Shown here in pieces: positions 1 to 6,355 of a DNA stretch of 9,779 bases. Position 1 is the first letter of the stretch. Each line of letters opens with the position of its first letter. The DNA is from Neptuniibacter sp. (GTDB lineage Bacteria > Pseudomonadota > Gammaproteobacteria > Pseudomonadales > Balneatricaceae): NCBI GenBank assembly GCA_030149405.1, contig JASBRM010000193.1, forward strand, positions 1-9,779, read 5' to 3'. A program made the position numbers and the translations under genes. The notes below the pieces were generated by a model. That model had not been told where the DNA came from. It made no database searches and saw only the letters and a program-made list of their open reading frames with translations.

Positions 1-562
1 GGATATCGCGGTTTTCTTTGGGGCTCAGGCCTTGAAGAATCGCTTTGCGGGCATGAATGATAAACACCTCGCAACCCGATTCGGCAACAGTTTCGACAAA
101 CCGGACCAGTTCTTCATAACTGTCCATATCATCAATACCCAGACGGTGTTTTACCGTGACCGGAATCTCAACCTGTTGTTGCATCTCTTTTAAGCAGTCA
201 GAGACTAACTGAGGGTGAGCCATGAGGCAGGCGCCAATCATGTTGTTCTGAACGCGGTCACTTGGGCAGCCTACATTCAGATTAACTTCATTGTAACCAT
301 ATTCTTCAGCCATCTTGGTACACTGCGCGAGCTCTGCAACGTTGCTGCCGCCCAACTGTAATGCAACCGGCTGTTCTTCTGGGTTGTAGCGCAGGAATCG
401 ATCAGGTTCCGCATGAATTAAAGCACCGGTAGTTACCATCTCGGTATAGAGCACGGCATGCTGGCTCAGAATACGATGAAAATAGCGACAGTGACGATCT
501 GTCCAATCCATCATTGGGGCTACAGTAAAACGGCGATTCAGAGGTGTAGAGGTATTGCTCAT
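1..562 (-). CDS. dusA: tRNA-dihydrouridine(20/20a) synthase DusA, C-terminus cut by window edge
   Basis: FMN- and NADPH-dependent enzyme that reduces U20 and U20a in the tRNA D-loop to dihydrouridine in the cytoplasm. Only the first 187 codons are here; the family is about 330 residues. Reading leftwards from 562 I see the DusA-type N-terminal signature [16 protein letters not shown] (residues 15-30), the motif [12 protein letters not shown] with the presumed catalytic Cys99, the substrate/FMN-side TVKHR segment with Lys138, and [16 protein letters not shown] (170-185), which is DusA-like rather than DusB or DusC. The ATG at 562 has no clear Shine-Dalgarno sequence, but the frame upstream reaches a stop (TGA) at 586-584 with no other usable start. 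It is divergent from dgkA, with a 123-bp shared spacer. The subfamily call is from remembered sequence. Confidence 0.93.
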   Translation of the reverse strand, partial: MSNTSTPLNRRFTVAPMMDWTDRHCRYFHRILSQHAVLYTEMVTTGALIHAEPDRFLRYNPEEQPVALQLGGSNVAELAQCTKMAEEYGYNEVNLNVGCPSDRVQNNMIGACLMAHPQLVSDCLKEMQQQVEIPVTVKHRLGIDDMDSYEELVRFVETVAESGCEVFIIHARKAILQGLSPKENRDI

Positions 563-580
563 TTGATGCGGAAAGTGGCC

Positions 581-608
581 TTGTCAACAAAAGCTGGGAT
601 TATATACT
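581..608 (+). promoter_or_regulatory. Putative sigma-70 promoter of dgkA, overlapping a dusA -10
   Basis: TTGTCA (581-586) and TATACT (603-608) are separated by 16 bp and point towards dgkA, giving a leader of about 70 nt. On the opposite strand the same AT-rich stretch reads TATAAT (604-599), a perfect -10 for dusA but without a recognisable -35. Divergent overlapping promoters are therefore plausible. Based on consensus matching only. Confidence 0.4.
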
Positions 609-685
609 GTCGCACACTATTGCGCTGCATTAACAAACATTAAGTGCTAGCATTTTAGGACTATTGGAAAGGTTAAATAATCAGT

Positions 686-1078
686 ATGTCAGAATCAGAA
701 AACGGCTATTCAACCAAAAATACAGGTCTGAAGCGCTTTTACCTTGCTTCTATATATTCTATTCAGGGGATGAAAGCCGCTTATGCTCAGGAGCCCGCCT
801 TTCGCTATGAGGTATGGGGCAGTGCAGTTCTGATCCCGTTAGCATGCTTTATTGCAGAGTCTCCAATGCAGTTGGCTGCCCTGATCAGTACCTGCTTACT
901 GGTGATGGCATTTGAGTTGGTGAACAGCGCTATCGAAGCGGTTGTAGATCGAGCCGGTACAGAATTCCACGAACTGGCTGGCCTGGCTAAGGATTTAGGT
1001 TCAGCTGTAGTGATGGTTTCCTTGGCTATCGGGGCTTTGGTCTGGGGAGCCGTACTCTGGGAAAACTACGTTCTCTGA
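686..1078 (+). CDS. dgkA: Diacylglycerol kinase (DgkA family), inner membrane
   Basis: Small trimeric inner-membrane kinase that phosphorylates diacylglycerol with ATP to phosphatidic acid, recycling lipid left over from membrane-derived glucan and lipopolysaccharide modification. The protein has 130 residues (E. coli form about 122) with three hydrophobic segments near residues 43-58, 61-79 and 105-125. The family signature lies at 77-103: ELVNSAIEAVVDR followed by HELAGLAKDLGSA. Glu77, Asn80, Glu84, Lys102 and Asp103 match the E. coli active-site residues Glu69, Asn72, Glu76, Lys94 and Asp95 with a constant offset of 8. The extra length is in the polar N-terminus. GGAAAGG (666-672) is a rather distant ribosome site, but a stop codon at 674-676 rules out any earlier start. 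The gene stands alone between dusA and gltX. Confidence 0.95.
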   Translation: MSESENGYSTKNTGLKRFYLASIYSIQGMKAAYAQEPAFRYEVWGSAVLIPLACFIAESPMQLAALISTCLLVMAFELVNSAIEAVVDRAGTEFHELAGLAKDLGSAVVMVSLAIGALVWGAVLWENYVL

Positions 1079-1195
1079 TTTCTTTCTGTTTATAGAGAAA
1101 CCTATCATCTATTTGCGGCTTGGTATGTGGGCTGTGTCAATCGAATATGCCGGCCTTTTTCACTCTTCAGCTGGCTGAGTTCTGCTTGCTGGGTA

Positions 1196-1201
1196 TATAA
1201 T
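1196..1201 (+). promoter_or_regulatory. Putative -10 box of the gltX promoter
   Basis: A perfect TATAAT lies 39 bp before the gltX start codon. No good -35 hexamer is visible at 16-18 bp upstream (GGCTGA at 17 bp is weak). No convincing terminator separates dgkA from gltX, so read-through from dgkA is also possible. Confidence 0.35.
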
Positions 1202-1239
1202 TCGCCATTCTTAAAAAATTATGAATCCCAAGGACACCA

Positions 1240-2742
1240 ATGACGACTGTTCGTACTCGTGTAGCACCTTCTCCAACAGGTGACCCTCATGTAGGTACCG
1301 CCTACATTGCGCTGTTTAACCTGGCTTTTGCCCGTCAGCATGGCGGTCAGTTTATTCTTCGAATTGAAGACACTGACCAGACTCGTAGTACAGCAGAATC
1401 TGAACAGAAGATTCTGGACTCTCTGCGTTGGTTAGGTCTGGAGTGGGATGAAGGTCCGGATGTAGGTGGCCCTCACGGTCCTTATCGTCAAAGCGAGCGT
1501 AAAGCGGATTATGCGAAGTACGCTATGCAGTTGGTGGAAGAAGGTAAAGCTTTCCTTTGCTACCGCACATCGGAAGAGCTGGATGAACTGCGTGCTGCAC
1601 GCCGTGCTGCTGGTGGTCATACTGCACTGAAACAGAGTGATCTGGCACTACCAGACGACGAGGTAGAAAAACGTAAAGCTGCGGGTGCGCCTTATGTTGT
1701 TCGTATGGTTGTACCTGAAGGTGAAGGTGCCTGCGAAGTAGACGATATGCTGCGTGGCACGATTGAACTGGAATGGGGCATGGTGGATGCTCAGATTCTT
1801 CTGAAATCTGATGGTATGCCAACTTACCACCTGGCCAATGTTGTTGATGACCATCTGATGGAGATTACTCACGTAATCCGTGGCGAGGAGTGGATCAACT
1901 CAGCACCTAAGCATAAGTTGCTGTATGAATACTTCGGTTGGGATATGCCTAAGCTGTGCCATATGCCACTGCTGCGTAATCCGGACAAATCTAAGCTGTC
2001 TAAGCGTAAGAATCCGACCAGTATCTTGTATTACCAGCGTATGGGTTACCTGCCAGAAGCACTGTTGAACTACCTGGGCCGTATGGGCTGGTCCATGCCG
2101 GATGAGAGTGAGAAGTTCACTCGCCAGCAGATGTTCGATAATTTCGATATTCAGCGTGTGTCTCTGGGTGGTCCTATTTTCGATCAGGAAAAACTCAGCT
2201 GGCTGAATGGTCTGTGGCTGCGTGAAGATCTGGATCCTGCTCAGTTTGCTGCCAAATATCAGGAGTGGGCACTCAACCCTGAATACCTGATGCAGATCGT
2301 ACCGCTGATCCAACAGCGTGTTGAAAAACTATCTGATGTAGCGCCACTGGCAAGCTTCTTCCTTTCTGGCATGCTGGACATCAGTGAAGCGGACTTCGAG
2401 CATAAGTCTCTGGAGAAAGACGATATCCGTCGTATGCTGCAATATTCTGTATGGTTGCTGGATACTGAAAGTCAGTGGAACAAAGATCGTCTGTTCGGTC
2501 AGCTTAAGCAGTTAGCGGAAGCGATGGGCTTCAAAATCCGGGACTTCCTGTTCCCTCTGTTTATCGCGGTTGCGGGTACCAATCAGACAGTATCGGTAAT
2601 GGATTCTATGGCTATTCTAGGCCCGGATATGACCCGTGCACGTTTGCGCCACGCGGTGAATGTGTTGGGCGGTCCTTCTAAGAAAGAAGCGAAGCGCTGG
2701 GATAAGGAATACCGGGAATTGAGCAAACAGATCGAAGCTTAA
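1240..2742 (+). CDS. gltX: Glutamate--tRNA ligase (Pseudomonas-type GltX)
   Basis: Class I aminoacyl-tRNA synthetase that charges tRNA-Glu with glutamate in the cytoplasm, supplying translation and tetrapyrrole synthesis. It has 500 residues, close to the Pseudomonas form (about 494) and longer than E. coli GltX (471). The Rossmann fold opens with [12 protein letters not shown] (9-20; HVGT is the HIGH motif), followed by [11 protein letters not shown] (41-51), HVIRGEEW (211-218) and the KMSKS equivalent KLSKR (252-256). The C-terminal helical part binds the anticodon. AAGGA (1230-1234) sits five bases before ATG. The acceptor-binding insert has Cys107 but Arg109 in place of the second Cys of the usual Cys-x-Cys, and the later Tyr/Cys zinc ligands are also absent, so zinc is probably not bound. 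A terminator follows directly. Confidence 0.97.
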   Translation: MTTVRTRVAPSPTGDPHVGTAYIALFNLAFARQHGGQFILRIEDTDQTRSTAESEQKILDSLRWLGLEWDEGPDVGGPHGPYRQSERKADYAKYAMQLVEEGKAFLCYRTSEELDELRAARRAAGGHTALKQSDLALPDDEVEKRKAAGAPYVVRMVVPEGEGACEVDDMLRGTIELEWGMVDAQILLKSDGMPTYHLANVVDDHLMEITHVIRGEEWINSAPKHKLLYEYFGWDMPKLCHMPLLRNPDKSKLSKRKNPTSILYYQRMGYLPEALLNYLGRMGWSMPDESEKFTRQQMFDNFDIQRVSLGGPIFDQEKLSWLNGLWLREDLDPAQFAAKYQEWALNPEYLMQIVPLIQQRVEKLSDVAPLASFFLSGMLDISEADFEHKSLEKDDIRRMLQYSVWLLDTESQWNKDRLFGQLKQLAEAMGFKIRDFLFPLFIAVAGTNQTVSVMDSMAILGPDMTRARLRHAVNVLGGPSKKEAKRWDKEYRELSKQIEA

Positions 2743-2755
2743 TTCTCTGGAAATG

Positions 2756-2782
2756 AAAAAGCCGCTTAACAGCGGCTTTTTT
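2756..2782 (+). terminator. Rho-independent terminator of gltX
   Basis: GCCGCT (2761-2766), loop TAAC, AGCGGC (2771-2776), then six T. Preceding A's can pair with the T-run and extend the stem, so it may also work on the other strand. It starts 13 bp after the gltX stop codon. Confidence 0.93.
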
Positions 2783-2847
2783 GTGTCTGAATATTTACAG
2801 TGCGATCTAACTTATTGAGTGGGCTAAAGTTTGTGAATCTGTCCGGG

Positions 2848-2876
2848 TTGACACCTAAAAGGCCGCTCATTAATAT
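2848..2876 (+). promoter_or_regulatory. Sigma-70 promoter of tRNA-Ala
   Basis: Perfect -35 TTGACA (2848-2853), 17-bp spacer, and -10 TAATAT (2871-2876, 4 of 6 consensus bases). A GC-rich stretch (GCCCC) follows immediately, a discriminator type that in stable-RNA promoters goes with stringent control; the control itself is inference. The mature tRNA starts 16 bp after the -10 box. Confidence 0.7.
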
Positions 2877-2892
2877 AGCCCCACCTTTCGAT

Positions 2893-2968
2893 GGGGCCTT
2901 AGCTCAGCTGGGAGAGCGGTTCGCTGGCAGCGAACAGGTCAGCGGTTCGATCCCGCTAGGCTCCACCA
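2893..2968 (+). tRNA. tRNA-Ala (anticodon GGC), CCA encoded
   Basis: I folded the 76 nt by hand. The acceptor stem GGGGCCT/AGGCTCC pairs fully and contains the G3-U70 wobble that is the main identity element of tRNA-Ala. The D-stem is GCTC/GAGC. The anticodon stem GTTCG/CGAAC holds loop CTGGCAG with anticodon GGC at 2926-2928. The T-stem AGCGG/CCGCT has loop TTCGATC. A73 and an encoded CCA complete it. Only one tRNA is present here; Pseudomonas genomes commonly carry tRNA genes next to gltX. The 3' end lies 18 bp from the stop codon of the convergent GcvT-like gene. Confidence 0.97.
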
Positions 2969-2986
2969 TCCATCTGTAATTTCGAT

Positions 2987-4117
2987 TTACCCTTTAGCGA
3001 TACGCTTTTTCTTGTCCGGATCATCAAACGGCAGGGTGTGGGTGATGGCATTTACATTCAGGCTGCCCTTCACTTCAATTGCTTTACCTTGTTCAGCAAA
3101 GTCCACATCTACACGGGCGATAGCCATAGATTTTTCAGTCAGACGGGAATACGCAGGTTGAGTGATTACGCCAACTTGTTTGCCATCAGCCCATAGGGTA
3201 TCGCCGATTTCTGCTTCTTTATGACCTTCCAGAAGAACCCCAAAGATCTTGAAGCGTTCCTTACCTTTCAGGCGGAAGTGTTCATAGCAGCCGCGGAATT
3301 CTGTTTTCTCTGGGGATACAGTGAAATCCAGGCCCAACTCCCACAGAGTGTCACCGGCAGGCTGGTCATCAAACGGATGGATTTCAGAGTTATCGAATGG
3401 ATAGAACAGCAGGTAACTTTCAACACGCAGCATATCCAGAGCACTGAATGCAGCCGGGATAATGCCCATAGGTTCGCCTTTTTCCAGAATTGAATCCCAG
3501 ATAAAGCCTACATCATTGGCCTTACAGAAGATCTCATAACCGCGCTCGCCTGTGTAACCGGTACGGGAAATCATTGCAGGGCGACCAAACAGCTTCGTCT
3601 GCATATGGTGGAAGTAGGGCAGGTCGCGAATACCTTCAACATGCTCAGCCAGGAAATCCACCGCTACAGGGCCCTGCAGGGAGATATCATGCAGGTCGTC
3701 ATCAAACAATACGGCTACCTGACGTCCCTGAGCAGAGCGGATCAGCATCTCGTAGCCGGTGCCTGTGCCGTGCACAACCATATAGGCGTTAGGGCCAGTG
3801 CAATACACGATACAGTCATCAATGAACTTACCTTGTTCATTCAGCATGGTTGCATAAACAGACTTACCCGGATAAAGCTTGGAAATATCACGCGTGGTTG
3901 CATATTCCAGCAGGTTTTCTGCATGAGGACCCACATAATGAACTTTTTTCAAACCTGATACATCCATCAGGCCTGCTTTAGTACGGATCGCTTCATGCGA
4001 GTCACTCACGTCGCCGTCGTAGGTCCAAGCGGTGCCCATTCCGTTCCAGTCTTCCAGTTCAGAGCCGAGTGCTCTATGTCTCTCTGCCAGTGCAGAAATA
4101 CGCCATGAATTTGCCAT
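2987..4117 (-). CDS. GcvT-family folate-dependent aminomethyltransferase-like protein
   Basis: 376 residues, the usual length for a two-domain GcvT fold (GCV_T plus C-terminal barrel). Visible family motifs are AGLMDVSGLKK (48-58), TTRDISKLYPGK (74-85), KFIDDCIVY (97-105, including the catalytic-type Asp101), SLQGP (146-150), SRTGYTGERGYEIF (184-197) and ALDMLRVES (226-234). These suggest binding of tetrahydrofolate and transfer of a one-carbon group in the cytoplasm. It is unlikely to be glycine-cleavage GcvT, because gcvH and gcvP are absent and the neighbours are glnK-amtB and a GmaS-like gene. A role in carbon transfer during methylated-amine or betaine use is inference; GcvT-like genes are known from such clusters. 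It looks less like DMSP demethylase DmdA. A GAGAGG ribosome site lies about 9 bases before ATG. The tail is lysine-rich (369-375). Confidence 0.82.
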   Translation of the reverse strand: MANSWRISALAERHRALGSELEDWNGMGTAWTYDGDVSDSHEAIRTKAGLMDVSGLKKVHYVGPHAENLLEYATTRDISKLYPGKSVYATMLNEQGKFIDDCIVYCTGPNAYMVVHGTGTGYEMLIRSAQGRQVAVLFDDDLHDISLQGPVAVDFLAEHVEGIRDLPYFHHMQTKLFGRPAMISRTGYTGERGYEIFCKANDVGFIWDSILEKGEPMGIIPAAFSALDMLRVESYLLFYPFDNSEIHPFDDQPAGDTLWELGLDFTVSPEKTEFRGCYEHFRLKGKERFKIFGVLLEGHKEAEIGDTLWADGKQVGVITQPAYSRLTEKSMAIARVDVDFAEQGKAIEVKGSLNVNAITHTLPFDDPDKKKRIAKG

Positions 4118-4181
4118 TAAATTAACCCTCTCTCTTTCGACATGAGTCGCAGTATGTCTGTCTCAGGTGTCTATGATTTAT

Positions 4182-4198
4182 AGGAATATTTATTTCCT
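4182..4198. promoter_or_regulatory. Inverted repeat AGGAA-N7-TTCCT, putative XRE-cupin operator (site A1)
   Basis: A perfect 5-bp-arm inverted repeat, reading AGGAAATAAATATTCCT on the minus strand. It lies just downstream of the predicted start of the GcvT-like transcript. It matches the 4489-4505 site at 15 of 17 positions and the 9206-9222 site almost as well. Assignment to the XRE-cupin regulator at 8472-9065 is inference. Confidence 0.55.
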
Positions 4199-4201
4199 TT
4201 T

Positions 4202-4218
4202 GTGAAATTTATATTCCT
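4202..4218. promoter_or_regulatory. Degenerate second operator copy (site A2)
   Basis: GTGAA-ATTTATA-TTCCT has the same geometry as site A1, with one weak arm. It begins four bases after A1 ends (centres 20 bp apart) and overlaps the candidate -10 of the GcvT-like gene. This would suit cooperative binding of two dimers. Confidence 0.35.
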
Positions 4219-4239
4219 TTGAGGCTCACTTTTTGTCAA
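4208..4239 (-). promoter_or_regulatory. Putative promoter of the GcvT-like gene
   Basis: On the minus strand there is a perfect -35 TTGACA (4239-4234). Two -10 candidates follow: GAATAT (4216-4211) at 17 bp, or TATAAA (4213-4208) at a long 20 bp. Neither is ideal, which may mean activator dependence. No -24/-12 element is seen for this gene. Confidence 0.35.
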
Positions 4240-4281
4240 TTACCCCAATATTGGTAAGGGTGGCTACCCCAAAATTGGTAA
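4240..4281. repeat. Tandem pair of TACC-N8-GGTA palindromes
   Basis: TTACCCCAATATTGGTAA (4240-4257) and CTACCCCAAAATTGGTAA (4264-4281) are near-identical direct copies 24 bp apart, each an imperfect palindrome. They lie immediately upstream of the -35 of the GcvT-like gene and about 210-250 bp before the glnK start of transcription. This suggests paired dimer sites for a regulator I do not recognise. Around them in the 408-bp gene-free stretch 4118-4525, I see nothing definite at 4283-4351 or 4369-4460 apart from AT- and pyrimidine-rich sequence. Confidence 0.6.
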
Positions 4282-4351
4282 CGATCAAATATGGCTATAA
4301 AAGGGTGTGCTTATTTTCGTTTTTCGGCCTTTTCTTTTTTTGAGCTCTGAG

Positions 4352-4368
4352 TGATCAATCTTGGTGCA
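4352..4368. promoter_or_regulatory. Putative NtrC (GlnG) enhancer site upstream of glnK
   Basis: TGATCAATCTTGGTGCA compared with the NtrC consensus TGCACCA-N3-TGGTGCA: the right arm TGGTGCA is perfect, the left arm matches 4 of 7. It is centred about 130 bp before the predicted glnK start, a normal place for a sigma-54 enhancer. Confidence 0.4.
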
Positions 4369-4463
4369 TCATCAAATTGCCTTGCTCCTTAATAAAGCGC
4401 TGATGATTGGGTTCTCAAGCCTTTTAAATCATAACTATCTGTAAATTAAGATTTTTTATCTTT

Positions 4464-4479
4464 TGGCACGAATGTTTCT
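4464..4479 (+). promoter_or_regulatory. Sigma-54 (-24/-12) promoter of glnK-amtB
   Basis: TGGCACG (4464-4470), AATG, TTTCT (4475-4479). The -24 GG is 10 bp from the -12 dinucleotide, as required, and the -24 box is perfect. The -12 dinucleotide is TC instead of GC, so the promoter may be weaker than the one at gmaS. Transcription is expected near 4489-4490. Sigma-54 with NtrC control is the known norm for glnK-amtB. Confidence 0.6.
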
Positions 4480-4488
4480 ATTCCTATT

Positions 4489-4505
4489 GAGAAATAAATA
4501 TTCCT
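4489..4505. promoter_or_regulatory. Putative XRE-cupin operator at the glnK transcription start (site A3)
   Basis: GAGAA-ATAAATA-TTCCT matches the minus-strand reading of site A1 at 15 of 17 positions. It starts at the predicted transcription start of the sigma-54 promoter and ends 20 bp before the glnK start codon. A bound protein there should block the promoter. An extra TTCCTA half-site lies at 4481-4486. Confidence 0.5.
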
Positions 4506-4525
4506 AATGGTTATGGAGTGGCAAA

Positions 4526-4864
4526 ATGAAATTGCTTTCAGCAGTTATCCGTCCTCACAAATTAGATGATGTGAGGGAGGCGTTACAGGAGGTGGGTATA
4601 ACCGGCCTAACTGTAACTGAGGTAAAAGGCTTTGGACGTCAGATGGGGCATACCGAGCTGTATCGTGGTGCAGAGTACAAAATTGAGTTCCTGCCAAAGA
4701 TCAAGATTGATGTAGGCGTAACCGATGAGCAGGCAGGTCCTGCTTGCGATGCCATTCAGGCAGCGGCAACAACAGACAAAATTGGTGACGGCAAAATCTT
4801 CGTTTCTGATCTTGAGCAGGTTGTCCGTATTCGTACCGCTGAAACTGGCGAAACGGCTTTATAA
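4526..4864 (+). CDS. glnK: PII nitrogen regulatory protein (GlnK/GlnB family)
   Basis: Trimeric cytoplasmic signal protein that reads 2-oxoglutarate, ATP/ADP and, through uridylylation, glutamine. When nitrogen is plentiful it docks on AmtB and closes it. The 112-residue length is exact for the family. Tyr51 in RGAEYKIEF is the uridylylation site at the tip of the T-loop, and TDKIGDGKIFV (83-93) is the second PII signature. The C-terminus reads RIRTAETGETAL; many relatives have RIRTGET there, so the Gly-to-Ala change by the nucleotide site is slightly unusual. GGAG (4515-4518) is seven bases before ATG. I choose glnK over glnB because amtB follows after only 10 bp, the usual glnK-amtB operon. 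Confidence 0.95.
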   Translation: MKLLSAVIRPHKLDDVREALQEVGITGLTVTEVKGFGRQMGHTELYRGAEYKIEFLPKIKIDVGVTDEQAGPACDAIQAAATTDKIGDGKIFVSDLEQVVRIRTAETGETAL

Positions 4865-4874
4865 GGAGTAGATG

Positions 4875-6128
4875 ATGGAAAACTTACCAATAGAATTAGC
4901 TTATGCATTGGATACCTTCTACTTCCTGATGTGTACCGTGCTGGTTATGTGGATGGCAGCAGGTTTTGCCATGCTGGAGTCCGGCCTTGTCCGCTCTAAG
5001 AACACAGTAGAAATTCTGAATAAAAACGCTCTGTTATACGGTATTGCGTGTATCGTTTATCTGGTGGTGGGTTACAACGTGATGTACCCGGCTGATCCAG
5101 TCAGTGCTTATATCCCAGGTTTTGATTTCATGCTGGGTGATGACAACTCTACCGAGTCGGTTGTTGCCGGTGGTGACGACGCGCCTTATTACTCAGGCAT
5201 GGCTGACTTTATCTTCCAGGCCGTATTTGCAGCGGCAACCATGTCGATTGTATCGGGTGCTGTGGCAGAGCGTATGCGCCTGTGGCCGTTCCTGACCTTT
5301 GCGGTATTTATGGTGGCTTTCATCTATCCAGTAGAAGGCTACTGGAAGTGGGGCGGTGGTTTCCTAGACCAGTTGGGCTTCCAGGATTTCGCGGGTTCTG
5401 TCGTGGTACACATGGCCGGTGCAGCGGCGGCTCTGGCAGCGGTTATTCTGGTTGGACCTCGTAAAGGCAAATACAGTAAAGAAGGTAAAGTGCAGGCTAT
5501 TCCGGGTGCCAACCTGCCAATGGCAACACTGGGTATGTTTATCCTGTGGATGGGTTGGTTTGGCTTTAACGGTGGTTCTGAACTTAAAATTGCCAATGTT
5601 GAAGAAGCTAACGCAGTAGCAAAAATCTTCGTAAACACTAACGCGGCAGCAGCAGCGGGTATGGTGGTAGCGGCGTTATTTGCACGCTTTATGTTTGGCA
5701 AAACCGACTTAACTATGACGATTAACGGTGCATTGGCAGGTCTGGTGGCAATCACTGCTGAACCTCTGGCTCCTTCTGCCGGTCTGGCAACCTTGATTGG
5801 TGGTGTTGGCGGCGTTGTCGTGGTTCTTTCCGTACTGTTCCTGGATAAACTGAAGTTGGATGATCCTGTAGGTGCGATCTCCGTACACGGATCAGCAGGT
5901 ATCTGGGGTATATTCGCAGTGATGTTCAGTAACTCCGATGCGACCTTTACCGGTCAGCTGATTGGTACCGTTGCTACCTTTATCTGGATGTTCGGTGCTT
6001 CGTTTGTTGTTCTTCTGATCATCAAAGCGGTAATGGGCTTGCGTGTGAGTGATGAGGAAGAGATGGAAGGTATGGATGTATACGAGTGTGGTATGACAGC
6101 CTACCCAGAATTTACCAACGAAAAGTAA
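4875..6128 (+). CDS. amtB: Ammonium transporter AmtB
   Basis: Trimeric inner-membrane channel of the Amt/Mep/Rh family. It takes up ammonium, and members commonly also pass methylammonium. Of two tandem ATGs I take the second (4875), since GGAG at 4865-4868 is six bases away; the first (4872) would be only three and adds one Met. In the 417-residue form, AGFAMLESGLVRSKNTVEILNKN spans 29-51, DFIFQAVFAAATMSIVSGAVAER 111-133 and WMGWFGFNGGS 225-235. The twin pore histidines are H179 (VVVHMAGAAAA) and H338 (ISVHGSAGIWG). About 11 membrane segments are expected. There is no signal peptide, unlike E. coli AmtB. The tail MDVYECGMTAYPEF (400-413) is the region that contacts GlnK. It is co-transcribed with glnK and ends at a strong terminator. 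A link to methylamine uptake is inferred from the neighbours only. Confidence 0.96.
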   Translation: MENLPIELAYALDTFYFLMCTVLVMWMAAGFAMLESGLVRSKNTVEILNKNALLYGIACIVYLVVGYNVMYPADPVSAYIPGFDFMLGDDNSTESVVAGGDDAPYYSGMADFIFQAVFAAATMSIVSGAVAERMRLWPFLTFAVFMVAFIYPVEGYWKWGGGFLDQLGFQDFAGSVVVHMAGAAAALAAVILVGPRKGKYSKEGKVQAIPGANLPMATLGMFILWMGWFGFNGGSELKIANVEEANAVAKIFVNTNAAAAAGMVVAALFARFMFGKTDLTMTINGALAGLVAITAEPLAPSAGLATLIGGVGGVVVVLSVLFLDKLKLDDPVGAISVHGSAGIWGIFAVMFSNSDATFTGQLIGTVATFIWMFGASFVVLLIIKAVMGLRVSDEEEMEGMDVYECGMTAYPEFTNEK

Positions 6129-6140
6129 TTTTGATCTCTA

Positions 6141-6170
6141 AAAAACACCGGCATCTGCCGGTGTTTTTTT
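6141..6170 (+). terminator. Rho-independent terminator of glnK-amtB
   Basis: CACCGGC (6146-6152), loop ATCT, GCCGGTG (6157-6163), then seven T. A's on the left side extend the stem. It starts 12 bp after the amtB stop. The rest of the 227-bp spacer before the next gene shows no clear promoter. Confidence 0.94.
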
Positions 6171-6355
6171 ATGTTTGAGGTTTTGCTGCAGGCTAAATCT
6201 CAAAGTGAGTTATATACCAGTACGGACTATGCCTTTGATCATGTGGAAAAGTTCAGGATATATATTAAGCTTACCTAATGTGACTAATGGATATCATTGC
6301 CCACGCTAAGCTTACTACTGACATTATTTTCTCTGGTATTTTCTAAGGTTGTAAG

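Noticed and set aside
1079..1165. Terminator after dgkA
   Set aside because: Only short weak pairings near 1085-1105 and a GGCC palindrome before a T-run near 1153-1160; the stems are too short to support a call.
1523..1822. Long open frame on the minus strand inside gltX
   Set aside because: It is the antisense shadow of a strongly conserved gene, with no ribosome site or recognisable protein. The same holds for the other antisense and out-of-frame stretches, such as 1900-2313, 3221-3493, 3605-3958 and 5339-5755.
2950..2970. tRNA-Ala 3' end as attachment site of a genomic island carrying the nitrogen module
   Set aside because: The tRNA is intact, but there is no integrase and I see no second copy of its 3' end elsewhere in the window.
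4118..4525. Riboswitch or small RNA in the 408-bp spacer
   Set aside because: The spacer is explained by promoter, operator and enhancer-like sites; I saw no conserved aptamer motif or intrinsic terminator within it.
6266..6315. TAAGCTTAC repeated at 6266-6274 and 6307-6315 before the diguanylate cyclase gene
   Set aside because: Only two 9-bp copies 41 bp apart and not matched to any promoter element; may be chance.
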